This document shows positions 35,037-43,518 of a stretch of 64,000 nucleotides of DNA, piece after piece (position 1 is the stretch's first letter; each line of letters begins with the position of its first letter). Location of the stretch: contig NZ_VFPQ01000001.1 of NCBI RefSeq assembly GCF_006716785.1, forward strand, positions 1,922,001 to 1,986,000. Direction: 5' to 3'. Source of the stretch: Thermopolyspora flexuosa (GTDB lineage: Bacteria > Actinomycetota > Actinomycetes > Streptosporangiales > Streptosporangiaceae). The notes beneath the pieces were generated by a model, which worked only from the letters and a program-made list of their open reading frames with translations, made no database searches and was not told the origin of the DNA. Made by a program: the position numbers and the translations under genes.

Positions 35037-36092
35037 GTGGGCGCGGAACGCCGACCCCCGGTGATGGCCGACGTGGCCAGGGCCGCCGGCGTGTCGCACC
35101 AGACCGTCTCCCGGGTGCTCAACGGCCACCCCAACGTGCGCCCCGCCACCCGGGCGAAGGTGCTGGCGGCGATCGAACGGCTCGGCTACCGGCGCAACCA
35201 GGTCGCCCGCGCCCTCGCCACCCGGGACTCCCGCACCCTCGGCGTGATCAGCTTCGACACCACCCTGTACGGCCCGGCGAGCACGCTGCACGGCATCGAG
35301 CGGGCGGCGCGGGCCGCCGGGTACTTCGTCAGCATCGTCAGCCTGCGCACCATCGACCGGGACGGGGTGCGCGAGGCGATCGACCACCTCGCCGAGCAGG
35401 GCGTGGCCGGGGTCGTCGTGGTCGCGCCGCAGCGCTCGGCCGCGAGCGCCCTGGAGGACCTGCCCCCGGGCATGCCCGCGGTCGCGGTCGAGGGCGCCCA
35501 CACCGGCCCGGTCTCCACGGTCTGCGTCGACCAGGTCGCGGGCGCCCGGCTCGCCACCGAGCACCTGCTCGCGCTCGGCCACGAGACCGTCTGGCACGTC
35601 AGCGGCCCGCCGGACTGGCTGGAGGCCGAGGGCCGGGTGGCGGGCTGGCGCGCCGCGCTCGAGGCCGCGGGCCGCCCGGTGCCCGAGCCGCTCGAGGGCG
35701 ACTGGAGCCCGCGCTCCGGCTACGCCGCGGGCAGGCGGCTCGCCGCGCTCGCCGGAGAGGTCGGCGCGGTGTTCGTCGCCAACGACCAGATGGCGCTCGG
35801 CGTGCTGCGCGCCCTCGCCGAGGCGGGGGTGCGGGTGCCCGAGGAGATGAGCGTGGTCGGCTTCGACGACGTGCCCGAGTCGGAGTTCTTCTCCCCGCCG
35901 CTCACCACGGTCCGGCAGGACTTCGGCGCGGTCGGAAGGCACAGCCTCGACGTGCTCATGCGCCAGATCGCCGAGCGGGACACCACCCGCCACGAGCGCA
36001 TCGTGGTGCCGCCCGCGCTCGTGCCGCGGGCGAGCACCGCCCCGCCCGCGGGCGGCCCGCACACCGGCCCACCAGCCTCCCTTGAGACCTGA
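35037..36092 (+). CDS. LacI-family transcriptional regulator (arabinose-locus paralogue 2)
   Basis: A 351-residue repressor. The helix-turn-helix is VMADVARAAGVSHQTVSRVLNGHPNVRPATRAKVL, followed by hinge and sensor blocks (GVISFDTTLYGPASTLHGIERAARAAGYF, VANDQMALGVLRALAEAG, VVGFDDVPESEFFSPPLTTVRQDFG) nearly identical to the paralogue at 29672. GTG 35037 after GAGAGGAGC is chosen over the upstream ATGs at 34986/34989, which would put the operator inside the gene. It is the likely repressor of the arabinose regulon, with L-arabinose or an intermediate as inducer (inference). It may start a polycistronic unit with ytfQ. Confidence 0.9.
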   Translation: MGAERRPPVMADVARAAGVSHQTVSRVLNGHPNVRPATRAKVLAAIERLGYRRNQVARALATRDSRTLGVISFDTTLYGPASTLHGIERAARAAGYFVSIVSLRTIDRDGVREAIDHLAEQGVAGVVVVAPQRSAASALEDLPPGMPAVAVEGAHTGPVSTVCVDQVAGARLATEHLLALGHETVWHVSGPPDWLEAEGRVAGWRAALEAAGRPVPEPLEGDWSPRSGYAAGRRLAALAGEVGAVFVANDQMALGVLRALAEAGVRVPEEMSVVGFDDVPESEFFSPPLTTVRQDFGAVGRHSLDVLMRQIAERDTTRHERIVVPPALVPRASTAPPAGGPHTGPPASLET

Positions 36093-36110
36093 GCGCCGGG
36101 ACACCGGCGC
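36093..36110 (+). repeat. Small hairpin between regulator and ytfQ
   Basis: GCGCCGG at 36093-36099 and CCGGCGC at 36104-36110 around a GACA loop form a perfect 7-bp stem immediately after the regulator stop. It could dampen read-through so that regulator and transporter are made at different levels. The ytfQ ribosome site (AAAGGA) follows. Confidence 0.4.
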
Positions 36111-36133
36111 ATCGGCAGAAAGGACACCCCCCG

Positions 36134-37117
36134 ATGAAGAAGATCACCAGGCTCCTCCTGATCGGCGCGCTCGCCGTGACGGCGGCGTGCGGCGGTGGCG
36201 GATCCGGCGGCTCCGGCGGCGGGGGCGGCGGAGGCGACGGAAAGATCGTCATGGGCTTCTCGCAGGTGGGCGCGGAGAGCGGCTGGCGCACCGCGAACAC
36301 CAAGTCGATCCAGGAGGCGGCCAAGGAGGCCGGGATCGAGCTGAAGTTCTCCGACGCCCAGCAGAAGCAGGAGAACCAGATCAAGGCGATCCGCTCGTTC
36401 ATCCAGCAGAAGGTCGACGTGATCGCCTTCTCGCCGGTGGTCGAGTCCGGCTGGGACCCGGTGCTGCGGGAGGCGAAGAACGCCGGCATCCCGGTGATCC
36501 TCACCGACCGCGCGGTGGACTCCACCGACACCTCGCTGTACCGGACCTTCCTCGGCTCGGACTTCGTCGAGGAGGGCCGTAAGGCGGCGCGGTGGCTGGT
36601 CGAGGAGTTCAAGGACGACCCCGGCCCGGTGAACATCGTCGAGCTGCAGGGCACCACCGGCTCGGCCCCGGCCAACGACCGCAAGGCGGGCTTCGAGGAG
36701 GTGATCGCCTCCGAGCCCAAGTTCAAGATCGTCGCCTCGCAGAGCGGCGACTTCACCCGGGCGAAGGGCAAGGAGGTCATGGAGGCCTTCCTCAAGTCCA
36801 CCCCGGACATCGACGTGCTGTACGCCCACAACGACGACATGGGCCTCGGCGCGATCGAGGCGATCGAGGGCGCGGGCAAGGTGCCCGGCAAGGACATCAA
36901 GATCATCACGATCGACGCGGTGCGGGACGGCATGCAGGCGCTCGCCGACGGCAAGATCAACTTCATCGTGGAGTGCAGCCCGCTGCTCGGCCCCCAGCTG
37001 ATGGACCTCGCCAAGAAGATCGTCGCCGGCGAGGAGGTGCCCGCCCGGGTGGTGACCGAGGAGACCACCTTCACCCAGGAGCAGGCCCGCGAGGTCCTGC
37101 CCAGCCGGCCCTACTGA
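36134..37117 (+). CDS. ytfQ: YtfQ-like sugar-binding lipoprotein
   Basis: A 327-residue extracellular binding lipoprotein: signal MKKITRLLLIGALAVTAACGGGG with lipobox VTAAC, then a Gly/Ser linker. The mature protein follows YtfQ: IVMGFSQVGAESGWRTANTKSIQEAAKEAG, AFSPVVESGWDPVLREAKNAGIPVILTDRAVD, and TTGSAPANDRKAGFEEV. E. coli YtfQ binds furanose sugars such as galactofuranose; related proteins serve L-arabinose uptake elsewhere. Being in line with araBDA, this one probably binds L-arabinose, possibly as the furanose (inference). Confidence 0.88.
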   Translation: MKKITRLLLIGALAVTAACGGGGSGGSGGGGGGGDGKIVMGFSQVGAESGWRTANTKSIQEAAKEAGIELKFSDAQQKQENQIKAIRSFIQQKVDVIAFSPVVESGWDPVLREAKNAGIPVILTDRAVDSTDTSLYRTFLGSDFVEEGRKAARWLVEEFKDDPGPVNIVELQGTTGSAPANDRKAGFEEVIASEPKFKIVASQSGDFTRAKGKEVMEAFLKSTPDIDVLYAHNDDMGLGAIEAIEGAGKVPGKDIKIITIDAVRDGMQALADGKINFIVECSPLLGPQLMDLAKKIVAGEEVPARVVTEETTFTQEQAREVLPSRPY

Positions 37118-37172
37118 CCGCCCCGTGAGCCCGGACGCCGCCCCGGCGGCCTCCGGGCCCCGGCCGGGGACC

Positions 37173-37213
37173 GGTACGGCCCGGCGGGCCGAGCGCCCCC
37201 GCCGGGCCGTACC
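37173..37213 (+). repeat. Very stable intercistronic hairpin between ytfQ and ytfR
   Basis: GGTACGGCCCGGCGGG (37173-37188) pairs perfectly with CCCGCCGGGCCGTACC (37198-37213), a 16-bp stem with a 9-nt loop, 55 bases after the ytfQ stop. Such hairpins commonly protect binding-protein mRNA or cause partial termination, giving excess binding protein over ATPase. The arms carry the GTACGGC oligomer. Confidence 0.65.
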
Positions 37214-37257
37214 CCCTCCCCGCCGTCCGAGAGCCACCGGAGAGAGGAAGCAGCCCG

Positions 37258-38802
37258 ATGACCGAACCGGAGCCGATCGTGCGCATGCGCGGGATCGGCA
37301 AACACTTCCCCGGTGTCAAGGCGCTGGACGGGGTCGACTTCCGCCTGCTGCCGGGCGAGGTGCACGCGCTCATGGGGGAGAACGGCGCGGGCAAGTCGAC
37401 CCTGATCAAGGTGCTCACCGGCGTGCACCCCGCCGACGAGGGGGAGATCGAGCTGGCCGGGCGGCCGGTGGCGTTCTCCAGCCCGCTCGCCGCGCAGCGC
37501 GCCGGGATCAGCACCGTCTACCAGGAGATCAACCTCTGCCCGAACCTGTCGGTGGCGGAGAACATCTTCGCCGGCCGCCAGCGGCGCCGGTTCGGCCTCA
37601 TCCGGTGGCGCGAGCTGCGCCGCCGGGCCGCCGAGCTCATGGCCCGCCTCGACATCGACGTCGACGTGTCCGCGCCGCTGTCGGCGTACTCCCCGGCGGT
37701 GCAGCAGATGGTGGCGATCGCCCGCGCCCTCGACATCGACGCCCGCGTGCTCGTGCTCGACGAGCCCACCTCGAGCCTCGACGCCGGGGAGGTGGAGCGG
37801 CTGTTCCGCGTGATGCGGCGGCTGCGGGACGAGGGCATCGCGATCCTGTTCGTCTCGCACTTCCTCGACCAGGTGTACGCGATCGCCGACCGGATGACGA
37901 TCCTGCGCGACGGGCGGCTCGTCGGCGAGTACCGCACCAGCGAGCTGTCCCAGGTCGAGCTGGTGGCGAAGATGGTCGGCCGCGACATCGAACGGCCCGC
38001 CGCGCCCGCCCGGGCCCGGCGCGGGCCGGAGACGAACGGCAACGGCAACGGCAACGGGCGGGCCGCCCGGCCGCTGGTGGAGGCCGAGGGCCTCGGCCGG
38101 TCCGGCGCGATCAACCCGTTCACCCTCACCATCCCCGAGGGCGAGGTGGTCGGGCTCGCCGGGCTGCTCGGCTCCGGCCGTACCGAGCTCGCCCGGCTGC
38201 TGTTCGGCGCCGACCACGCCGACACCGGCACGGTGCGGGTCGGCGGCGAGACCGTGCACCTGCGCTCGCCGCGCGCCGCGATCCGCCACCGGATCGCGTT
38301 CTGCCCGGAGAACCGCCGGGCCGACGGCCTCGTCGACGACCTCAGCGTGCGGGAGAACATCGTGCTGGCGATGCAGGCGGCCCGCGGCTGGAGCCGGCCG
38401 CTGCCCCGCCGCCGCCAGGACGAGCTGGTCGAACGCTTCATCGCCGCGCTCGACATCCGGCCCGCCGACCCCGACCGGCCGGTGCGCACCCTGTCCGGCG
38501 GCAACCAGCAGAAGGTGCTGCTCGCCCGCTGGCTGATCATGGAGCCGCGGCTGCTCATCCTCGACGAGCCCACCCGGGGCATCGACGTCGGGGCGAAGGC
38601 GGAGATCGAGCGGCTGGTCGCAGAGCTGTCCGCGCAGGGCATGTCCGTGCTGTTCATCTCCGCCGAGCTGGAGGAGGTGCTGCGGCTCAGCCACCGGGTG
38701 GGCGTGCTGCGCGACCGCACCCTCGTCGCCCGGCTCGACAACGACGAATCCCTCACCACCGACGCGCTCATGCGCGCGATCGCGAGCGGAGCGGCCTCAT
38801 GA
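37258..38802 (+). CDS. ytfR: Sugar ABC transporter ATPase (YtfR-like)
   Basis: A 514-residue tandem ABC ATPase. The first half has [29 protein letters not shown] and VLVLDEPTSSLDAGE with SPAVQQMVAIARAL in the signature place. The second half (from about residue 275) has [53 protein letters not shown] linker with Asn/Gly repeats (NGNGNGNG near residue 260) joins the halves. ATG 37258 follows AGAGAGGAAG. The stop overlaps the permease start by ATGA, indicating translational coupling. Confidence 0.9.
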   Translation: MTEPEPIVRMRGIGKHFPGVKALDGVDFRLLPGEVHALMGENGAGKSTLIKVLTGVHPADEGEIELAGRPVAFSSPLAAQRAGISTVYQEINLCPNLSVAENIFAGRQRRRFGLIRWRELRRRAAELMARLDIDVDVSAPLSAYSPAVQQMVAIARALDIDARVLVLDEPTSSLDAGEVERLFRVMRRLRDEGIAILFVSHFLDQVYAIADRMTILRDGRLVGEYRTSELSQVELVAKMVGRDIERPAAPARARRGPETNGNGNGNGRAARPLVEAEGLGRSGAINPFTLTIPEGEVVGLAGLLGSGRTELARLLFGADHADTGTVRVGGETVHLRSPRAAIRHRIAFCPENRRADGLVDDLSVRENIVLAMQAARGWSRPLPRRRQDELVERFIAALDIRPADPDRPVRTLSGGNQQKVLLARWLIMEPRLLILDEPTRGIDVGAKAEIERLVAELSAQGMSVLFISAELEEVLRLSHRVGVLRDRTLVARLDNDESLTTDALMRAIASGAAS

Positions 38803-39935
38803 CCCCGATCTCCTCCCCGCCGCGCGCCACCGGACCGGCCGCGGCGGCCGGCACGGCGCGGGCCGGGCTGCGGTCCGTGCTCGGCGCGGCCGCCCGGCAC
38901 CACCTCGCCTGGCCGTGCCTGGTGCTGCTCGCGCTGCTCGGCCTCAACGTCGTGCTCACCGACGGCTTCCTCGCGGTCGAGCTCAAGCAGGGCCACCTGT
39001 ACGGCGGGCTGGTGGACATCGCCCGGTTCGGCGCGCCCCTGATCCTCGTCGCGCTCGGCATGACCCTCGTCATCGCCACCGGCGGCATCGACCTGTCGGT
39101 CGGCTCGGTGGTGGCGATCGCCGGGGCGCTCGCCTGCCTGCACATCAGCGGCCTGGACGACCAGAACTCGGTCGCCGGGGTACTGACCGCGGTCGCCCTC
39201 GCGCTCGGGCTCGCCGTCCTGCTCGGCGTGTGGAACGGCCTGCTCGTCGCGGTCGGCGGCATCCAGCCGATCATCGCCACGCTCGTGCTCATGGTCGCCG
39301 GGCGCGGCGTCGCCCAGCTCATCACCGACGGGCAGATCATCACCATCAACAGCGCGCCGTACAAGCTGATCGGCGCCGGTTACTGGCTCACCCTGCCGTT
39401 CTGCCTCATCGTGGCGGCCGCGATCACCGCGCTCGCCGCGCTGCTCACCCGGCGGCTCGCGCTCGGCCTGTTCATCGAGTCGGTGGGCGGCAACGCCGAG
39501 GCGAGCCGGCTGTCCGGCATCCGGGCGCGCGGCGTGCTCATCGTCGTGTACGCGTTCTGCGGGCTGTGCGCGGGCATCGCCGGGCTGATGATCAGCTCGA
39601 ACGTGTCGAGCGCGGACGGCAACAACGCCGGGCTGTGGATCGAGCTCGACGCGATCCTCGCCGTGGTCATCGGCGGCACCTCGCTCTCCGGCGGCCGGTT
39701 CTCGCTCGCGGGCACCGTGCTCGGCGCGCTGATCATCCAGACGCTCACCACCACGATCTACGCGATCGGCGTGCCGCCGGAGACCACGCTGCTGTTCAAG
39801 GCCCTCGTGGTGACCGCGGTCTGCCTGATCCAGTCGCCCGCGTTCCGCCGCCGGGTCTTCCGCCGCCGCGGCCCACGGGGCGGCGGCGCGGCGGCCGAGG
39901 CCCGCCGTGACGTCCCCGAGGAGGTGACCTCGTGA
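38799..39935 (+). CDS. ytfT: Sugar ABC transporter permease (YtfT-like)
   Basis: A 378-residue permease with about nine to ten helices. GMTLVIATGGIDLSVGSVVAIAGALA, IQPIIATLVLMVAGRGVAQLITDGQIITI and ESVGGNAEASRLSGIRARGVLIVVYAFCGL are typical of the YtfT/RbsC group. It starts with an ATGA overlap on ytfR and ends with a GTGA overlap on yjfF, so the three membrane-complex genes are tightly coupled. The C-terminal 35 residues are basic/Gly-rich and cytoplasmic. It forms the transmembrane channel with YjfF. Confidence 0.9.
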   Translation: MTPISSPPRATGPAAAAGTARAGLRSVLGAAARHHLAWPCLVLLALLGLNVVLTDGFLAVELKQGHLYGGLVDIARFGAPLILVALGMTLVIATGGIDLSVGSVVAIAGALACLHISGLDDQNSVAGVLTAVALALGLAVLLGVWNGLLVAVGGIQPIIATLVLMVAGRGVAQLITDGQIITINSAPYKLIGAGYWLTLPFCLIVAAAITALAALLTRRLALGLFIESVGGNAEASRLSGIRARGVLIVVYAFCGLCAGIAGLMISSNVSSADGNNAGLWIELDAILAVVIGGTSLSGGRFSLAGTVLGALIIQTLTTTIYAIGVPPETTLLFKALVVTAVCLIQSPAFRRRVFRRRGPRGGGAAAEARRDVPEEVTS

Positions 39936-40927
39936 CCGTCCAGGGCGCAACCACGGTACGGCGGGCGGCGCGGCCGACCATCCCGCGGGCGCGGGTGCCG
40001 GTGCTGGTGACCGCGGGCCTGCTCGTGGCGATGTTCGTCGCCGGCGGCCTGCGCTACGACGGGTTCGCCAGCGGCCAGGTCGTGCTCAACGTCTTCATCG
40101 ACAACGCGTTCCTGCTGGTGATCGCGGTCGGGATGACGTTCGTGATCCTGTCCGGCGGCATCGACCTGTCGGTGGGCGCGGTGGCGGCGCTCGCCACCAT
40201 GCTCGCCGCCACCCTGCTGCGGGACGGCTGGCCCGCCCCGGTGGTGTTCCCGCTCGTGCTCGGTGTCGGCACGGTGCTCGGGCTCGCGATGGGGGCGATC
40301 ATCCACTACTTCGAGATCCAGCCGTTCATCGTCACCCTCGCCGGCATGTTCCTCGCCCGCGGGCTGTGCTTCACCATCGGCACCGACTCGATCCCGATCA
40401 ACGACCCCGGCTTCACCGCCCTCGCCTACGGCCGCATCGACCTCGGGCCCGACCTGTGGCTGTCGCCGAGCGTGCTCATCGCCGCCGCCGTCGTGCTCGC
40501 CGGGGCGTACACGCTGCACCACACCCGGCTCGGCCGTACCGTCTACGCCATCGGCGGCAACGAGCAGTCCGCGCTGCTCATGGGCCTCCCGGTGGCCCGC
40601 ACCAAGGTCGCGGTCTACACGATCAGCGGGTTCTGCGCCGCGCTCGGCGGGCTGCTGCTCGCCCTCTACATGCTCTCCGGGTACGGCCTGCACGCGGTCG
40701 GCATGGAGCTCGACGCGATCGCCGCGGTGGTGATCGGCGGCGCGCTGCTCAGCGGCGGCTACGGCAACCTCGCCGGCACCGTGCTCGGGGTGCTCGTGCT
40801 CGGCCTCACCCAGACGATCATCAGCTTCGAGGGCACGCTCAGCTCCTGGTGGACCAAGATCTTCATCGGCCTGCTGCTGTTCGTCTTCATCCTGCTGCAA
40901 CGGATCATCGTCGGCCGCCGCGAGTGA
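39932..40927 (+). CDS. yjfF: Sugar ABC transporter permease (YjfF-like)
   Basis: A 331-residue permease, the second half of the membrane channel. GMTFVILSGGIDLSVGAVAALATMLAATLL, IQPFIVTLAGMFLARGLCFTIGTDSIPI and YAIGGNEQSALLMGLPVARTKVAVYTISGFCAALGGLLLALYMLSGYG are the family blocks. About nine helices are evident. GTG 39932 overlaps the ytfT stop. The next gene, araB, begins 58 bp downstream with an internal operator over its start, linking uptake to catabolism. Confidence 0.9.
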   Translation: MTVQGATTVRRAARPTIPRARVPVLVTAGLLVAMFVAGGLRYDGFASGQVVLNVFIDNAFLLVIAVGMTFVILSGGIDLSVGAVAALATMLAATLLRDGWPAPVVFPLVLGVGTVLGLAMGAIIHYFEIQPFIVTLAGMFLARGLCFTIGTDSIPINDPGFTALAYGRIDLGPDLWLSPSVLIAAAVVLAGAYTLHHTRLGRTVYAIGGNEQSALLMGLPVARTKVAVYTISGFCAALGGLLLALYMLSGYGLHAVGMELDAIAAVVIGGALLSGGYGNLAGTVLGVLVLGLTQTIISFEGTLSSWWTKIFIGLLLFVFILLQRIIVGRRE

Positions 40928-40984
40928 CGGCGGCCGGCGGCCCAACCCGACGGACATCGACCCCCGCCTGCTCCTGGAGTGTCA

Positions 40985-40998
40985 TGTGAACGCTAACC
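40985..40998 (+). promoter_or_regulatory. LacI-type operator over the araB start codon
   Basis: TGTGAACGCTAACC is the third good match to the locus operator and covers the GTG start at 40986. No -35/-10 pair is obvious upstream, so a repressor bound here might act as a roadblock to read-through from the transporter genes rather than at initiation. Confidence 0.55.
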
Positions 40999-42635
40999 AT
41001 GAAGACCGGTACGTGGTCGGCGTCGACTTCGGCACGCTGTCCGGCCGCGCCGTCGTCGTCCGGGTGCGCGACGGCGCCGAGCTGGGCTCGGCCGTGCACG
41101 AGTACGCCCACGGCGTGATCGACACCGAGCTGCCGAGCGGGGTACGGCTCGGCCCGGACTGGGCGCTGCAGGCCCCCGGCGACTGGATCGAGGTGCTGCG
41201 CGTCGCGGTGCCGAAGGCGCTCGCGGTCGCGGGCGTGCCCGCCGAGCACGTGATCGGCATCGGCATCGACACCACCGCCTGCACCGTGCTGCCCGCGACC
41301 GCGGACGGCACGCCGCTGTGCGAGGCGTACCCGGACCGGCCGCACGCCTGGCCGAAGCTGTGGAAGCACCACGCCGCCCAGCCGCACGCCGACCGCATCA
41401 ACGCGGTCGCCGCCCGCCGCGGCGAGCCGTGGCTCGCCCGGTACGGCGGCAAGCTCTCCTCCGAGTGGCAGTACGCCAAGGCGCTGCAGCTGCTCGAGGA
41501 GGACCCGGAGATCTACCACCTCGCCGAGCGCTGGATCGAGGCCACCGACTGGCTCGTCTGGCAGCTCACCGGGGTGGAGACCCGCAACATCTGCACCGCC
41601 GGGTACAAGGGCGTCTACCAGGACGGCCGCTACCCGGGCGACGACTTCCTCGCCGAGCTCAACCCCGCCTTCGCCGGGTTCACCGCCAAGCTCGGCGGCA
41701 CCCCCGCCCCGCTCGGCGGCCTCGCCGGCCGCCTCACCGCCCGCGCCGCCGAGTGGACCCGGCTGCCCGAGGGCATCGCGGTCGCGGTCGGCAACGTCGA
41801 CGCGCACGTCACCGCGGCCGCCGCCGACGCGGTACGGCCCGGCCAGATGGTCGCCATCATGGGCACCTCCACCTGCCACGTGATGTCCTCCGACCACCTC
41901 GCCGAGGTGCCGGGCATGTGCGGCGTGGTGCGCGACGGCATCGTGCCCGGCCTGTGGGGCTACGAGGCCGGCCAGTCCGGGGTGGGCGACATCTTCGCCT
42001 GGTTCGTGGAGAACTCGGTGCCCGCCGCCTACGCCGAGCGCGCCGCCGAGCTCGGCATGAACCTGCACGAGTACCTCACCTCGCTCGCCGAGCGCCAGCC
42101 GGTCGGCGCGCACGGCCTGGTCGCGCTCGACTGGCACAACGGCAACCGCTCGGTGCTCGTCGACCACGACCTGTCCGGGGTGATCGTCGGCCAGACCCTC
42201 GCCACCCGGCCGGAGGACGTCTACCGCGCGCTGATCGAGGCGACCGCGTTCGGCACCCGGGTGATCGTGGAGACCTTCGAGGCGTCCGGGGTGCCGGTGG
42301 AGGAGTTCATCGTCGCCGGCGGCCTGCTGAAGAACCGCTTCCTCATGCAGGTCTACGCCGACGTGCTGCGCCGCCCGCTCTCGGTGATCGGCTCGGCCCA
42401 GGGCCCGGCGCTCGGCTCGGCGATCCACGCCGCGGTCGCCGCCGGGGCGTACCCGGACATCACCGCGGCCGCCGCGGCGATGGGCAAGCGCACCCCCGAG
42501 GCGTACCTGCCCGACCCGGCCCGGGCCGACGTCTACGACCGGCTCTACGCCGAGTACCGCAGGCTGCACGACCACTTCGCCGACGGCGCGATGCTGCACC
42601 GCCTCCGCGCGATCCGCAACGAGGCCCGCGCGTGA
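40986..42635 (+). CDS. araB: Ribulokinase
   Basis: A 549-residue FGGY-family kinase that phosphorylates L-ribulose to L-ribulose 5-phosphate. The phosphate-1 loop is VGVDFGTLSGRAVVV; GIGIDTTACTVLP, KLSSEWQYAKALQLLEEDPEIYHLAERWIEATDWLVWQLTG, MGTSTCHVM (phosphate-2) and FIVAGGLLKNRFLMQVYADVLRRPL (adenosine motif) follow, and WHNGNRSVLVDHDLSG is specific to AraB. The length is close to E. coli AraB. GTG 40986 follows CTGGAG. Together with araD and araA it forms the L-arabinose to D-xylulose 5-phosphate route. Confidence 0.95.
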   Translation: MNANHEDRYVVGVDFGTLSGRAVVVRVRDGAELGSAVHEYAHGVIDTELPSGVRLGPDWALQAPGDWIEVLRVAVPKALAVAGVPAEHVIGIGIDTTACTVLPATADGTPLCEAYPDRPHAWPKLWKHHAAQPHADRINAVAARRGEPWLARYGGKLSSEWQYAKALQLLEEDPEIYHLAERWIEATDWLVWQLTGVETRNICTAGYKGVYQDGRYPGDDFLAELNPAFAGFTAKLGGTPAPLGGLAGRLTARAAEWTRLPEGIAVAVGNVDAHVTAAAADAVRPGQMVAIMGTSTCHVMSSDHLAEVPGMCGVVRDGIVPGLWGYEAGQSGVGDIFAWFVENSVPAAYAERAAELGMNLHEYLTSLAERQPVGAHGLVALDWHNGNRSVLVDHDLSGVIVGQTLATRPEDVYRALIEATAFGTRVIVETFEASGVPVEEFIVAGGLLKNRFLMQVYADVLRRPLSVIGSAQGPALGSAIHAAVAAGAYPDITAAAAAMGKRTPEAYLPDPARADVYDRLYAEYRRLHDHFADGAMLHRLRAIRNEARA

Positions 42636-42695
42636 CCGGCCGCCTCGGTCCGGCGGCGGCGCGCCCGCCCCCGCGCCGCCCGGCCCGCCCCCATC

Positions 42696-42730
42696 CGCGC
42701 CGTACCGCGGCCCCGCGGTGGCACGGCGCG
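42696..42730 (+). repeat. Intercistronic hairpin between araB and araD
   Basis: CGCGCCGT (42696-42703) pairs with ACGGCGCG (42723-42730), and ACCGCGG (42704-42710) with CCGCGGT (42713-42719), leaving a CC turn and a three-base bulge. It ends just before the araD ribosome site and may adjust the araB:araD ratio or mRNA decay. Confidence 0.5.
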
Positions 42731-42759
42731 CACGCACCCCACGTGACGAGGAGAGAGAA

Positions 42760-43518
42760 GTGACGGAGAACCCCGACAAGGCCGCCGCGGCGCCGGTGGC
42801 CGGCCCACCCGCGGAGGAGGCCGCGGCGCGCGGCACGCCCGCAGGCGCGGAGTCGCCGGCGGTCGCGCGCATGCGCGAGACGGTCTGCGCCCTGCACGCC
42901 GAGCTGGTCCGCTACAACCTGGTCGCCTGGACGGCGGGCAACGTCTCCGGCCGGGTGCCGGGGGAGGACCTGTTCGTCATCAAGCCGAGCGGCGTGCCGT
43001 ACGACGAGCTCACCCCCGAGTCGATGGTCGTCTGCGACCTCGACGGCAACCGCGTGTCCGGCACGTACACCCCGTCGAGCGACACCGCCGCGCACGCGTA
43101 CATCTACCGGCACATGCCGCACGTGGGCGGCGTGGTGCACACGCACTCGCCGTACGCCTCGGCGTGGGCGGCCCGCGGCGAGCCGATCCCGTGCGTGCTC
43201 ACCGCGATGGCCGACGAGTTCGGCGGCGACATCCCGGTCGGCCCGTTCGCGCTCATCGGCGGTGACGAGATCGGCAAGGGCGTGGTGGAGACCCTCACCG
43301 GCCACCGCTCCCCGGCCGTGCTCATGCGCAACCACGGCGTGTTCACCATCGGCGACTCGCCGCGGGCCGCGGTGAAGGCCGCGGTGATGTGCGAGGACGT
43401 GGCCCGCACCGTGCACCTGGCCCGGCAGCTCGGCGAGCCGCTGCCGCTCGCGCAGGACGACATCGACCGGCTCTACGACCGCTACCAGAACGTCTACGGA
43501 CAGAGGGGATCACGGTGA
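42760..43518 (+). CDS. araD: L-ribulose-5-phosphate 4-epimerase
   Basis: A 252-residue class II aldolase-fold epimerase producing D-xylulose 5-phosphate. Zinc ligands are His127 and His129 (VVHTHS) and His192 (NHGVF); [18 protein letters not shown] and [12 protein letters not shown] bind phosphate and substrate. The first 33 residues are an Ala/Pro-rich extension absent from the common enzyme. GTG 42760 follows GAGGAGA. The stop overlaps the araA start (GTGA), so translation is coupled. Fuculose-phosphate aldolases share the fold; the araB/araA neighbours settle the call. Confidence 0.93.
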   Translation: MTENPDKAAAAPVAGPPAEEAAARGTPAGAESPAVARMRETVCALHAELVRYNLVAWTAGNVSGRVPGEDLFVIKPSGVPYDELTPESMVVCDLDGNRVSGTYTPSSDTAAHAYIYRHMPHVGGVVHTHSPYASAWAARGEPIPCVLTAMADEFGGDIPVGPFALIGGDEIGKGVVETLTGHRSPAVLMRNHGVFTIGDSPRAAVKAAVMCEDVARTVHLARQLGEPLPLAQDDIDRLYDRYQNVYGQRGSR

